From: Clostridia bacterium
GTDB taxonomy: Bacteria; Bacillota_A; Clostridia; Christensenellales; Aristaeellaceae
Assembly: GCA_017481065.1 (NCBI GenBank)
Contig: JAFUPT010000145.1
Coordinates: 1 to 32,092 of the forward strand
Direction of reading: 5' to 3'
Length of the DNA stretch: 32,092 nucleotides
A model generated the notes under the pieces. It did no database searches, was not told the origin of the DNA, and worked only from the letters and a program-made list of their open reading frames with translations. The translations under genes and the position numbers were made by a program. The stretch's first letter is position 1. Each line of letters starts with the position of its first letter. Positions 7,228 to 14,585 of this stretch are shown here, piece by piece.

Positions 7228-9811
7228 ACTGGAAATGACAGCCTTCGGCCCCTATGCGGGCACGGAGAGGGTGGATTTCAGCATTTTCGGCAGGAGCTGC
7301 CTCTTCCTCGTGACCGGCGATACCGGCGCGGGAAAAACCTCCATCTTTGACGCCATCTCCTTTGCCCTCTACGGCGAGGCGTCCGGGCGCACCCGGGAAG
7401 CCAAGGGCTTCCACGGCGATTTCGCGCCCCGGAACCAGGAGAGCAGCGTCACCCTGAAGTTTGAGCATGAGGGGAAGAACTATACCGTCTGGCGCACTCC
7501 GGCCTATATGGTGCCCAAGCGGGACGGCAGCGGCGAGCGCCTGCATCCGGCCCGGGCTGAGATGGAATGCGATGATGGCCGCAGCTGGGGTTCGGTTACG
7601 GAGGTGAACCGGGCCGTGCAGGAGATCATTGGCCTGAGTGCGGAGCAGTATTCCCAGGTGGTGATGATCGCCCAGGGGGAATTCCAGCGCATCCTGCTGT
7701 CCAAGAGCGAGGAGCGGCGCGTGCTGCTGAGCAGGCTCTTCGGTACGGAGATCTACCAGGAAATCCAGAAGCAGCTCAAGACCATGAACAGCGAGGCGAT
7801 GGCGGAGGTCTCCGCCGCCCGGCAGGATTATGCCGCCGCCTGCACCCGGGTGCAGGGCGCTTCCGAGCGCCTGCGGGAGTTGATGGGCAGCCCTGAGCGC
7901 GCCGACGAGGCGTGCGCTCTCCTCGAGGCGCAGATTTCCGGGGAAACGGCCCAGCATGAGGCGCTCGAGGCTGAGATTGCCCAGCTCCGCAGGAAAAACA
8001 CCGCGCTCCGGGAGCAACTTGCCCAGGCGCAGCAGCAGAACGCAGGCCTGAAACAGCTGGCCGGGGCGGAGAATGCCCGGAAGGAATTGCAGGCGCGCAG
8101 GGATGAAATTGCCCGGCAGTCTGCCGAGCTGGAGGCTGCCGAGCGCGCTGAGAAGCTGCGGGGCCTGGAAAATATGCTCTGCCGCGAGGAGCAGGAGCTG
8201 CGGCATGCCATAAATGACGCGCAGGCCGGAGAAGCCGCGCTCGCAGCAAGCGAAGCGCAGAAAAGGAGCGCGGAGGAACAGCTGAAAATTGTGGAGCCGC
8301 GCCTGGAGCGCAGGGAGGAGCTGAACCTGCGCATGGAGCAGCTGCGGCTGATGCTGCCCGGCTTCAAGGCGGCGAAGAAGGCCATCGCCGAGGCGGATTT
8401 GGCGAAGAAGGCAGCTTCCGAGGCGATTTCTGCCCAGCAGAGCGCGGAGGCCGAATATGCCCGGCTGCATGAGCTCTACCTGATGGACCAGGCGGGTATA
8501 CTTGCCGATGAGCTGATTGAAGGCCGGCCCTGCCGGGTCTGCGGATCGATGCACCACCCGAGCCCTGCCGGGCACATCGAAAATGCGCCGGACCGGCGGC
8601 AGGTGGATGCAGCTGCCAAGCTCCGGGATGAGGCCAGCCGCCGTGCCGAGCAGCTCTCTTCCGAGAGCGGCAAGGCCCGGGAGCGCGCGGATGCACTTCT
8701 GAAACAGCTGGACTGCGCTGCAGGGGAATTGGAGGATCGGGAGGCGGCCTGCATCGCCGAGGGCAGGGCATGCCGCAGGGAAGCGGACGAAATCAAGGCC
8801 GCATACGATGCTGCTTCTGCCGCCGCGCAGGCTGCGGGAGCCAAGCACAGCGCCGACCTGGCGCGCCGGGATGCGGCACAGGCGAACCTTGCCAAGCGCC
8901 GCGAAACCGAACAGGCCGCCCGGGATGCATGGCTGAACGGCCTCGGAGACGGCGGCTTTTCCTCCGGGGAGGCATGGCGCGCCATGCTCCGCAGCGACCG
9001 CCAGCGCGCCGCGCTCCGCAGCGAAATCGAGGGCTGGCGCAGCGGCATGCAGGCCATCGAGGGCCAGATTGCGGTTCTTACGCAGCAGTGGGGCGGCAGG
9101 GAATTGGTTGATACAGACGCTCTGATTGCCGAGGACGCCGCGCAGGCCACCTGTATCCGGGAGAAGGACGCCGCCGAGCACAGCCTGCTCGCCCGCTGCG
9201 AGCAGAACCGTAATGCGCTGAAGGTCATGAAGAAATGCGTGAAAGCCCTCGCCGCTGCGCAGGAGCGCTTCGGTGAGATCAACATACTCTACCAGACGGC
9301 CTCCGGCCAGCTGGGCGGTGTGAACAAGCTGCCCTTTGAGAATTATATCCTGCAATACTACTACCGGCGGGTGATCGCCGCAGCGAACCGGCGGCTCGAG
9401 CGCATGTCTGACGGACGTTACCTGCTGCGCAGCAAGGTGGAGAGCGTGGGCAACGCCAAGAGCGGCCTCGGCCTGCGGGTGCTGGACGGCAACACGAACC
9501 GGGAGCGCGAGGTTTCCTCCCTCTCCGGCGGCGAGGCGTTCATCGCCTCCCTTGCGCTGGCGCTGGGCTTTGCCGATGTGGTGCAGGCGGAGAGCGGCAG
9601 CGTGCGCGTGGATGCGGTGTTCATTGATGAGGGCTTCGGTTCCCTCGACGAGGATACCCTGCGCCGCGCCCTCAATACCCTCGAACACCTCACCGGCGGC
9701 GACCGGCTCGTGGGCATTATCAGCCATGTATCCGAACTGCGGGACTATATCGAACCCAAAATCTATGTGGAGAAAACCAGCCGCGGCAGCCGCGTGAATG
9801 TGCAGGCGTAG
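7214..9811 (+). CDS. sbcC: Exonuclease SbcCD subunit C (Rad50-type ATPase), compact form
   Basis: 865 residues starting from a GTG inside the end of sbcD. Domains: N-terminal ATPase lobe with Walker A GDTGAGKTS (35-43), a long Ala/Glu/Arg-rich coiled coil, a zinc hook CRVCG near residue 440, the return coiled coil, ABC signature LSGGEAF near 770, Walker B VFIDEG near 803 and D-loop SLDEDTL. It pairs with SbcD and drives ATP-dependent opening of DNA ends. Typical SbcC proteins are about 1000-1050 residues, so the coiled-coil arms look shortened while all catalytic motifs are kept. A modular hairpin element starts just after the stop. Confidence 0.96.
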   Translation: MRPVELEMTAFGPYAGTERVDFSIFGRSCLFLVTGDTGAGKTSIFDAISFALYGEASGRTREAKGFHGDFAPRNQESSVTLKFEHEGKNYTVWRTPAYMVPKRDGSGERLHPARAEMECDDGRSWGSVTEVNRAVQEIIGLSAEQYSQVVMIAQGEFQRILLSKSEERRVLLSRLFGTEIYQEIQKQLKTMNSEAMAEVSAARQDYAAACTRVQGASERLRELMGSPERADEACALLEAQISGETAQHEALEAEIAQLRRKNTALREQLAQAQQQNAGLKQLAGAENARKELQARRDEIARQSAELEAAERAEKLRGLENMLCREEQELRHAINDAQAGEAALAASEAQKRSAEEQLKIVEPRLERREELNLRMEQLRLMLPGFKAAKKAIAEADLAKKAASEAISAQQSAEAEYARLHELYLMDQAGILADELIEGRPCRVCGSMHHPSPAGHIENAPDRRQVDAAAKLRDEASRRAEQLSSESGKARERADALLKQLDCAAGELEDREAACIAEGRACRREADEIKAAYDAASAAAQAAGAKHSADLARRDAAQANLAKRRETEQAARDAWLNGLGDGGFSSGEAWRAMLRSDRQRAALRSEIEGWRSGMQAIEGQIAVLTQQWGGRELVDTDALIAEDAAQATCIREKDAAEHSLLARCEQNRNALKVMKKCVKALAAAQERFGEINILYQTASGQLGGVNKLPFENYILQYYYRRVIAAANRRLERMSDGRYLLRSKVESVGNAKSGLGLRVLDGNTNREREVSSLSGGEAFIASLALALGFADVVQAESGSVRVDAVFIDEGFGSLDEDTLRRALNTLEHLTGGDRLVGIISHVSELRDYIEPKIYVEKTSRGSRVNVQA

Positions 9812-9989
9812 GGGAGGGGAGACGCCGGGGGTCCGCCAAAGGACGCTGTCCTTTGGGAACCTGCTTAAGGCTCCGCCTTAAGAATCCGCCAAGGGGGCAG
9901 CGCCCCTTGGAACCCTGCTCAGGAGACTCCGTCCCCTGAAACCCCTGCCAGGGGAAATGATTTCCCCTGGACCCCTCTGCATAAAAAAT

Positions 9990-10013
9990 ACCCCCGGAGC
10001 GGGGGTGTTTTTT
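9990..10013 (+). terminator. Rho-independent terminator after sbcC
   Basis: Stem ACCCCCG / CGGGGGT with loop GAG is followed by GTTTTTT. It sits at the centre of element E1. Confidence 0.85.
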
Positions 10014-10053
10014 GATTGGATCAAAAGGCACGAATTATGAGCCATAATAATCA

Positions 10054-10084
10054 AAATCCCTGTCCCGGAACGGGACAGGGATTT
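10054..10084. repeat. 14-bp perfect hairpin without a plus-strand T-run
   Basis: AAATCCCTGTCCCG (10054-10067) and its reverse complement (10071-10084) surround a GAA loop. No T-run follows on the plus strand; on the minus strand TTTGATTATT follows, so it may be a decayed or minus-strand terminator. It lies in the middle of element E1 next to the real terminator. Confidence 0.6.
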
Positions 10085-10192
10085 ATGCATGGGATTCTTA
10101 AGGGACAATGTCCCTTAAGCAGGGTGCAGGGACAGCGTCCCTGCCAGGGTCTGGGGCAGAGCCCCAGCGTCTCCCCACAGAAAGGAAATCGT

Positions 10193-10633
10193 ATGATCCG
10201 TAAAATCACCGAAAGCGACCGCGCGGCCTATCTCGCCATGGCCCGCGATTTCTATCATAGCCCGGCAGTGCTGCATGCGGTGCCGGATGAACATTTCGAG
10301 CGCTGCTTCCATGAAATGATGGCGGGCAGCCCCTATCTCGAGGGCCTGATCTTCGAGCAGGACGGCGCAATCGCCGGCTACGCGCTGCTGAGCAAAACCT
10401 ATTCCCAGGAGGCCGGTGGGCTGTGCGTATGGATCGAGGAGATCTATGTGCTCCCCGAGCTGCGCAAAAAAGGGCTCGGCAAGGCCTTCTTCCACGCCCT
10501 GCCCCGCATCATTCCCGCCGCCCGCTACCGCCTTGAAATCGAACCCGACAACACCCGCGCCGAGCGCCTCTACCGCAGCATGGGCTTTGAGCCGATGCTC
10601 TACCGGCAGCTGGTGATGGAGGGAAACGACTAG
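10193..10633 (+). CDS. GNAT-family N-acetyltransferase
   Basis: A 146-residue acetyltransferase with the GNAT fold. The acetyl-CoA pyrophosphate-binding loop is in VLPELRKKGLGKAFF near residues 87-101, preceded by the strand IEEIYVLP, and the C-terminal motif is LYRSMGF. The N-terminus MIRKITESDRAAYLAMARDFY is typical of small-molecule GNATs. The substrate is unknown. The start at 10193 follows AAAGGA with a 6-nt gap; the in-frame extension to 10016 reads through the repeat element and is not coding. The gene stands alone between two hairpin elements. Confidence 0.88.
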   Translation: MIRKITESDRAAYLAMARDFYHSPAVLHAVPDEHFERCFHEMMAGSPYLEGLIFEQDGAIAGYALLSKTYSQEAGGLCVWIEEIYVLPELRKKGLGKAFFHALPRIIPAARYRLEIEPDNTRAERLYRSMGFEPMLYRQLVMEGND

Positions 10634-10639
10634 GCTTGC

Positions 10640-10696
10640 GCCGGGAACTCTGTCCCCAACTCCCGGCAGGGTGCAGGAGACGGCATCCTCCATCCC
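10640..10696. repeat. Decayed hairpin-array element E2
   Basis: Between the GNAT gene and the MreB-like gene lies a degenerate version of the element: GCGCCGGGA, an imperfect GGGAACTCTGTCCCC stretch, the linker GCAGGGTGCAG, and an imperfect hairpin CAGGAGAC / ATCCTCC. Stems carry mismatches, suggesting an older copy. No T-run terminator is present. Confidence 0.5.
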
Positions 10697-10742
10697 CCCA
10701 ATTTGTCGAATTATTATCCAAGTTTATCCCCCATATGTATGC

Positions 10743-10761
10743 TATAATTGTACCATATAAT
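10743..10761 (+). promoter_or_regulatory. Two candidate -10 boxes before the MreB-like gene
   Basis: TATAAT occurs at 10743-10748 and again at 10756-10761, followed by the RBS GGGGAGG. No convincing -35 hexamer is found at the right distance for either, so the exact promoter is open. Confidence 0.4.
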
Positions 10762-10778
10762 CGGGGAGGTATGTCGGC

Positions 10779-11804
10779 ATGCGCTGGGACATCGGAATGG
10801 ACTTGGGCACGGAATTTGTGCGCACGGCGGAATACAAGCAGGGAGCGGCGCTGGAAACAGCGGCGAAACTGGCCCTGCGGGATGGCAGGGAAACGCCCAT
10901 CTGCTGCGGCGATGTGGCCGCGCGCATCGCGGGAAGAACCTGCGAGGGCGTGGAAGTGGTTTCCCCGCTGAAGGACGGCGTGCTGGAAAACAATTTCTAT
11001 GCCGACCGGCTGTTCCGTTGGATTTACAACCAGAGCGATGGCGTGGGCAAGGCCAAGCGCTTCGGCGCGATGATCACCTGCGCGCCCTTTGCCCGGCCCG
11101 TGCAGCAGGAGGCGATGCTCACCGCCGCAATGGATGCAGGCGCAGCCGAGGCCGCGCTGGTGCGCAGCGATGTGGCTGCGGCCGTGGGCGCGGGTCTGGA
11201 TCTGCATGCCCCGGAGGCCAAGCTGGTGGTGGATATCGGCGCGGGCAAGGTGACGGCCACGCTGTTTACCTTCGGCCGGATCGCCGCATTCGGATACCTG
11301 CCCTACGGCCTGAACCGCATCGATGAGCGTATTCAGCGCATCGTGCGCACCGAGGGCGGCTATCGCATCGGCATGGGCTCCGCCCGGGAGATCAAGCATA
11401 CCCTCGGCACCGCGCTCCCCGAAGCTGCGCCGAAGGACATCATCATGCATATGACGGGCTTTTCCCTGGAGCGGCGGCTCCCCGAAGCCTTCGATGTGGA
11501 AACCGCACCGGTGCTGCATGCCTGCGAGGAGGTTGTGCGGGAAATTGCCGGGCTCTGCGCCAATGTGGTGGCCGAAATTCCCGAGGAGCTCTCCGCCGAC
11601 CTGAACGACGCGGGCGCAACCCTGGTGGGCGGCGGCGCGGAGCTTACCGGGCTGGACAAGCGCATCGGCGATACGCTGGGCATTCCCTGCCGCATTGCAG
11701 ACGCACCCTCGAAATGCGCCGCGCGGGGACTGTTTGAAATCATGCGCGCGCCGGAGAAATATGAAAATGCCGTGCTGCGCCACGCCAGGAAGGGCGGCCG
11801 ATGA
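10779..11804 (+). CDS. Divergent MreB/Mbl-like actin-fold ATPase
   Basis: 341 residues, close to MreB length. Actin-family motifs are present in order: phosphate-1 DLGTEFVR (8-15), SPLKDGV, phosphate-2 VVDIGAGKVTATLF (about 150-163) and the adenosine motif VGGGAELTGLDKRIGDTLGIP, followed by SKCAARG, which matches the MreB TCVARG region. Compared with canonical MreB, phosphate-1 lacks the usual DLGTANT and phosphate-2 has GAGKV in place of GGGTT. It is not next to mreC or mreD. It overlaps a metalloprotease gene by 4 nt. A cytoskeletal or shape role is likely by family, but this looks like a specialised paralogue. I chose the ATG at 10779; the ATG at 10771 is out of frame. Confidence 0.8.
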   Translation: MRWDIGMDLGTEFVRTAEYKQGAALETAAKLALRDGRETPICCGDVAARIAGRTCEGVEVVSPLKDGVLENNFYADRLFRWIYNQSDGVGKAKRFGAMITCAPFARPVQQEAMLTAAMDAGAAEAALVRSDVAAAVGAGLDLHAPEAKLVVDIGAGKVTATLFTFGRIAAFGYLPYGLNRIDERIQRIVRTEGGYRIGMGSAREIKHTLGTALPEAAPKDIIMHMTGFSLERRLPEAFDVETAPVLHACEEVVREIAGLCANVVAEIPEELSADLNDAGATLVGGGAELTGLDKRIGDTLGIPCRIADAPSKCAARGLFEIMRAPEKYENAVLRHARKGGR

Positions 11805-12511
11805 AGCGAAGCGTTCTTTCCGGCGGCCAGCCGCTGGAATACATATTGATACAATCCAAGCGCAAGAGCGTGCTCATGCAGGCGCTGCCGGAGGGCGTTA
11901 CCAAGGTATACGCCCCGGCCTACATGCGCCTGAAGGACATCGACGCCATGGTGCGGAAGAAGATTCCCGAGCTGAAGCAGATGCACGAACGGCTGGACAA
12001 CGAACTGCGCCGCAGCCGGCTGGAGCACCCCGTTTCCCCGGGCAGCCGTATCTGCGTGGAGGGAAAGGGACTTCGGCTCATATTGGAAAAAGGCGAGCGC
12101 ATTTCCATGAAAATCGATGGAGAAAGCTGTATCCTGCGGCTGAAAGAGCCCGAAAACGAAGAAGCCGTGCGGCATGCGCTCAAGCAGGCGCTCTCCCGGC
12201 TGGCGCTCAGGCGCATCCGTGAAGAGCTGGGCAGCTATGCGCCGCGCATCGGCGTGGAATTCGGCCGGGTGGCCATCCGCGATCAGAAATCCCGCTGGGG
12301 CAGCTGCTCCGCCAAGCGCAACCTGAATTTCAATTGGAAGCTCATCATGGCGCCCCCGCAGGCGCTGGAATATGTGGTGATCCATGAGCTCTGCCACCTG
12401 ATCGAATTCAACCATTCCCCCCGCTTTTGGCGGCTCGTAGAGAGCCAGATGCCCGAATATGAAAGCTGGAAAAAATGGCTGAAAACCCACGGCAGCGAGC
12501 TGGGGGTGTAA
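11801..12511 (+). CDS. YgjP-like (DUF45) zinc metallopeptidase
   Basis: 236 residues. The C-terminal domain carries RWGSCSAKRNLNFNWKLIMAP followed by HELCHL (HExxH, first His at 195) and then FNHSPRFWRLV, the SprT/YgjP arrangement in which two histidines and a glutamate form a zinc site. The N-terminal 100 residues are the beta-rich part usual for YgjP relatives. The cellular substrate of this family is not well defined. Its ATG overlaps the stop of the MreB-like gene (ATGA), so the two are translationally coupled; whether the protease acts with the filament protein is inference. Confidence 0.88.
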   Translation: MKRSVLSGGQPLEYILIQSKRKSVLMQALPEGVTKVYAPAYMRLKDIDAMVRKKIPELKQMHERLDNELRRSRLEHPVSPGSRICVEGKGLRLILEKGERISMKIDGESCILRLKEPENEEAVRHALKQALSRLALRRIREELGSYAPRIGVEFGRVAIRDQKSRWGSCSAKRNLNFNWKLIMAPPQALEYVVIHELCHLIEFNHSPRFWRLVESQMPEYESWKKWLKTHGSELGV

Positions 12512-12515
12512 ATGG

Positions 12516-12687
12516 AACGCTAGGCATGCTTAGGGGACTGCGTCTCCTAAAAACCCTGCCCTGGACCCCTCGGCAATAAAAATCGATCCCGGAGCGGGAT
12601 CGATTTTTTGTATGGAAAAATTCTGCCTTATCTCTCCTTGCAGATTGTGCCGGGTCCGGGGGAGGGCCTCCCCCAACCCGTATATTT
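12516..12687. repeat. Composite hairpin-array element E3 (YgjP / HAD junction)
   Basis: This fills the first half of the 314-nt gap. Left half: GGAACGCTAGG bookend remnant, imperfect hairpin TTAGGGGAC / GTCTCCTAA, then CCCTGCC joined directly to CTGGACCCCTC, exactly where other copies carry the GGGGAAA hairpin. A terminator follows at 12578-12609. Right half in reverse: GTGCCGGGTCC, then a hairpin GGGGGAG / CTCCCCC with loop GGC (12658-12674). No coding potential is seen; the rest of the gap holds the HAD promoter and an inverted repeat. Confidence 0.7.
12578..12609. terminator. Rho-independent terminator after the YgjP-like gene
   Basis: Stem AAAAATCGATCCCG / CGGGATCGATTTTT (14 bp) with loop GAG. 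It belongs to the same sequence family as the terminators at 25322 and 28259, with paired substitutions in the stem. Confidence 0.88.
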
Positions 12688-12754
12688 CCCCCTCGCTTTT
12701 CTCATTTTCCTATCAAAAATGTGTCATGGAATTATCGGGCAAATATACGGGCAA
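12677..12754. promoter_or_regulatory. Inverted repeat and direct repeats upstream of the HAD-hprK operon
   Basis: CCCGTATATTT (12677-12687) is matched by its exact reverse complement AAATATACGGG (12741-12751), 53 nt apart. CGGGCAA also occurs twice on the same strand (12736-12742 and 12748-12754). The right arm lies just upstream of the promoter at 12772, a position suited to a regulator site. Which regulator is unknown. Confidence 0.4.
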
Positions 12755-12771
12755 TGTATGGCCCATATCAC

Positions 12772-12800
12772 TTGAAAGTCATAAGAAAATAATATAAAAT
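12772..12800 (+). promoter_or_regulatory. Promoter of the HAD-hprK-glcK-pepT operon
   Basis: TTGAAA (12772-12777), 17 nt and TAAAAT (12795-12800) lie 25 nt before the start codon at 12826. Confidence 0.6.
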
Positions 12801-12825
12801 GTAGGGTAGACTGAGGTGAAATGCG

Positions 12826-13638
12826 ATGATTCGAATGATTGTGACCGACCTGGACGGCACGCTGCTGGCCGGGGGAAACAATATACCGGAGGAAAATATT
12901 TCCGCGCTTGCCCGGGCGATGGAGGCCGGGGTAAGGGTGGTTTTGTGCAGCGGCCGCATGGTGGAGGCCACCTGCCCGATATGGGAAAAAGTGCGCTCCA
13001 ACGCCCCCATGGTGCTGTTCAACGGCGCGATGGTTTACGACGGGGAAAATGATGAAATCCTGCGCGGCCACACCATTCCGCGGGAGACTGCGCTCGCGGT
13101 CCTGCGGGAAGTGGAAGCGCGGGGCTGCTATGTGCAGGCCTTTCCCGGCAGGGGCTATTATTTGGAAAAGGCCAACGAATGGACTGCCTATTACTCCGGA
13201 AAAATCGGGGTGCAGGGCATAGAAACCGGCAGAAAGCTGAGCGCCTGGCTGGATACGGATGTGTACAAGCTGCTGTGTCTCGGGAAACCGGAGCAGCTTG
13301 CCCTGCTGGCCCGGGAGCTGGGGCCGAAATTCCCGGATGTATGCTTTGTGAAATCGGCGGAGACGCATCTGGAGATCGTGGCTGCGGGGGTGGATAAATC
13401 CACCGGACTCCGCGAGCTGGGCGAAATACTGGGCATTTCTCCGCAGGAAATGATCGGTTTCGGCGACGAGGCCAACGATTTGCCGATGCTCAGCCATGTG
13501 GGCACGGTCTATGTGATGGAAAATGCGCCGGAGAACGTGCGCCGGGAAGTGCGGCTCGTTGCTCCGAGGAATACGCAGGCGGGGCTTGCGAAGATCGTAA
13601 ATCTCTGCCTGAACGAGGGAAGAATGGGAAGGGGCTGA
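12826..13638 (+). CDS. Cof-type HAD-IIB phosphatase
   Basis: 270 residues with HAD motif I VTDLDGTLL at the N-terminus, motif II LCSGR, a C2 cap, and motif IV GFGDEANDLPMLSHVG near the C-terminus. It is the second Cof-type phosphatase in the window and clearly diverged from the one at 3428. It heads a tight operon, ending 4 nt before hprK, so a sugar-phosphate substrate linked to carbon flux is plausible; this is inference. The ATG at 12826 is preceded by GAGGTGA with a 6-nt gap; the ATG at 12821 meets a stop after two codons. Confidence 0.9.
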   Translation: MIRMIVTDLDGTLLAGGNNIPEENISALARAMEAGVRVVLCSGRMVEATCPIWEKVRSNAPMVLFNGAMVYDGENDEILRGHTIPRETALAVLREVEARGCYVQAFPGRGYYLEKANEWTAYYSGKIGVQGIETGRKLSAWLDTDVYKLLCLGKPEQLALLARELGPKFPDVCFVKSAETHLEIVAAGVDKSTGLRELGEILGISPQEMIGFGDEANDLPMLSHVGTVYVMENAPENVRREVRLVAPRNTQAGLAKIVNLCLNEGRMGRG

Positions 13639-13642
13639 AGCC

Positions 13643-14581
13643 ATGATCCGCGAAAAGGACTTTGTAGAAACCCTGGGACTTACCCGCATTTATGATGCGA
13701 AACTGAAATACCTGCCCATCGAGGTGAGCAATTCCACCCGCCCGGGACTCCAGCTGGCGGACTACTGGGATTTCTTCGCCTACGAGCGGCCGCAGCTGCT
13801 GGGATTGGTGGAGATGACCTACCTCTCCAGCCTGGATGAGAGCACCCGCCGCGCCCGGCTGACCCGGCTTTTTAATTACAAATTGCCCTGCATCATCATC
13901 TGCCGCGGCATTCCCTGCTTCGATGAAATGCTGATATTGGCGGCGGCGCACCGCATTCCCATCTATTCCACGCCCCATGAAACCACGAAATTTGAATTGG
14001 AATTGATCAATTACCTGAACAGCGAGCTGGCTCCCAAGGAGACCCGCCACGGCGTATTGGTGAATGTATTCGGCACAGGCATGCTGATCACCGGCAACAG
14101 CGGCGTGGGCAAGAGCGAGGCGGCGCTGGAATTGATCAAGCGCGGCCACCAGCTGGTTGCCGATGATGTGGTGCAGATTCGCCGCATCAATGAAAAGCGG
14201 CTGGAGGGCGAATCCCCGGAGCGGGTGCGCCATTTCATGGAAATCCGCGGCGTGGGCATTATAAATGTGGCGAATATTTACGGCGCGGGCGCTGTGCAGC
14301 GCAGGAAGAGCATCGATATGCAGGTGCATCTTGAGATGTGGCAGAATGGCAAGGAATACGACCGCCTGGGCCTCACCGAGGAATACACGGAAATCCTGGG
14401 CGTGCGCATTCCCTCGCTGCTGCTGCCCATCCACCCCGGCAGGAACCTGGCCGTGGTGCTGGAGGTGGCGGCCCGCAACTTCCGCCAGAAGCAGATGGGT
14501 TACAACGCCGCCATCGAGCTGGCCCGCAGGAGCGCGGAGATCGCCCAGCGCGAGGCCATGGAGGACGAAGAGGAGGAATAA
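13643..14581 (+). CDS. hprK: HPr kinase/phosphorylase
   Basis: 312 residues. The C-terminal catalytic domain has the conserved RHG with His136, P-loop GNSGVGKSE (151-159), DDVVQIRR and the HprK signature EIRGVGIINV near residue 200. The enzyme phosphorylates and dephosphorylates Ser46 of HPr in response to fructose-1,6-bisphosphate and phosphate, and so controls carbon catabolite repression. The N-terminal domain covers residues 1-125. It sits 4 nt after the HAD gene and 4 nt before a ROK glucokinase. From memory, many Clostridia carry hprK followed by a ROK kinase, then murB, rapZ and whiA; here pepT and dapF take the place of the latter set. Confidence 0.96.
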   Translation: MIREKDFVETLGLTRIYDAKLKYLPIEVSNSTRPGLQLADYWDFFAYERPQLLGLVEMTYLSSLDESTRRARLTRLFNYKLPCIIICRGIPCFDEMLILAAAHRIPIYSTPHETTKFELELINYLNSELAPKETRHGVLVNVFGTGMLITGNSGVGKSEAALELIKRGHQLVADDVVQIRRINEKRLEGESPERVRHFMEIRGVGIINVANIYGAGAVQRRKSIDMQVHLEMWQNGKEYDRLGLTEEYTEILGVRIPSLLLPIHPGRNLAVVLEVAARNFRQKQMGYNAAIELARRSAEIAQREAMEDEEEE

Positions 14582-14585
14582 TTCC

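Larger units (their letters stand above)
9816..10176. repeat. Composite hairpin-array element E1 (sbcC / GNAT junction)
   Basis: This fills the 381-nt gap between sbcC and the GNAT gene. It begins with GGGGAGACG (9816-9824) and ends with the exact reverse complement CGTCTCCCC (10168-10176). The left half has hairpins at 9836-9856 (9-bp stem, loop GCT), 9864-9882 (8 bp, TCC), 9889-9910 (8 bp), about 9919-9939 (imperfect) and 9948-9970 (10 bp, TGA), joined by linkers such as GAACCCTGCTT and AACCCCTGCC. Then come GGACCCCTCTG and a terminator (9990-10013). The right half, in reverse orientation, has hairpins at 10097-10119 (10 bp, AAT), 10126-10144 (8 bp, AGC) and 10151-10167 (7 bp, AGA). It ends 4 nt before the GNAT RBS. 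No gene is seen in it. Confidence 0.85.

Noticed and set aside
7175..9727. Minus-strand open frame of 850 codons opposite sbcC
   Set aside because: Antisense shadow; SbcC has all catalytic motifs on the plus strand.
9836..10167. CRISPR array
   Set aside because: The repeated units are hairpins with varying stems and short conserved linkers, not identical direct repeats with unique spacers, and no cas genes are near.
12612..12797. Possible 61-codon gene between the YgjP-like and HAD genes
   Set aside because: It starts in a terminator T-run, has no RBS, and overlaps the repeat element and the HAD promoter.
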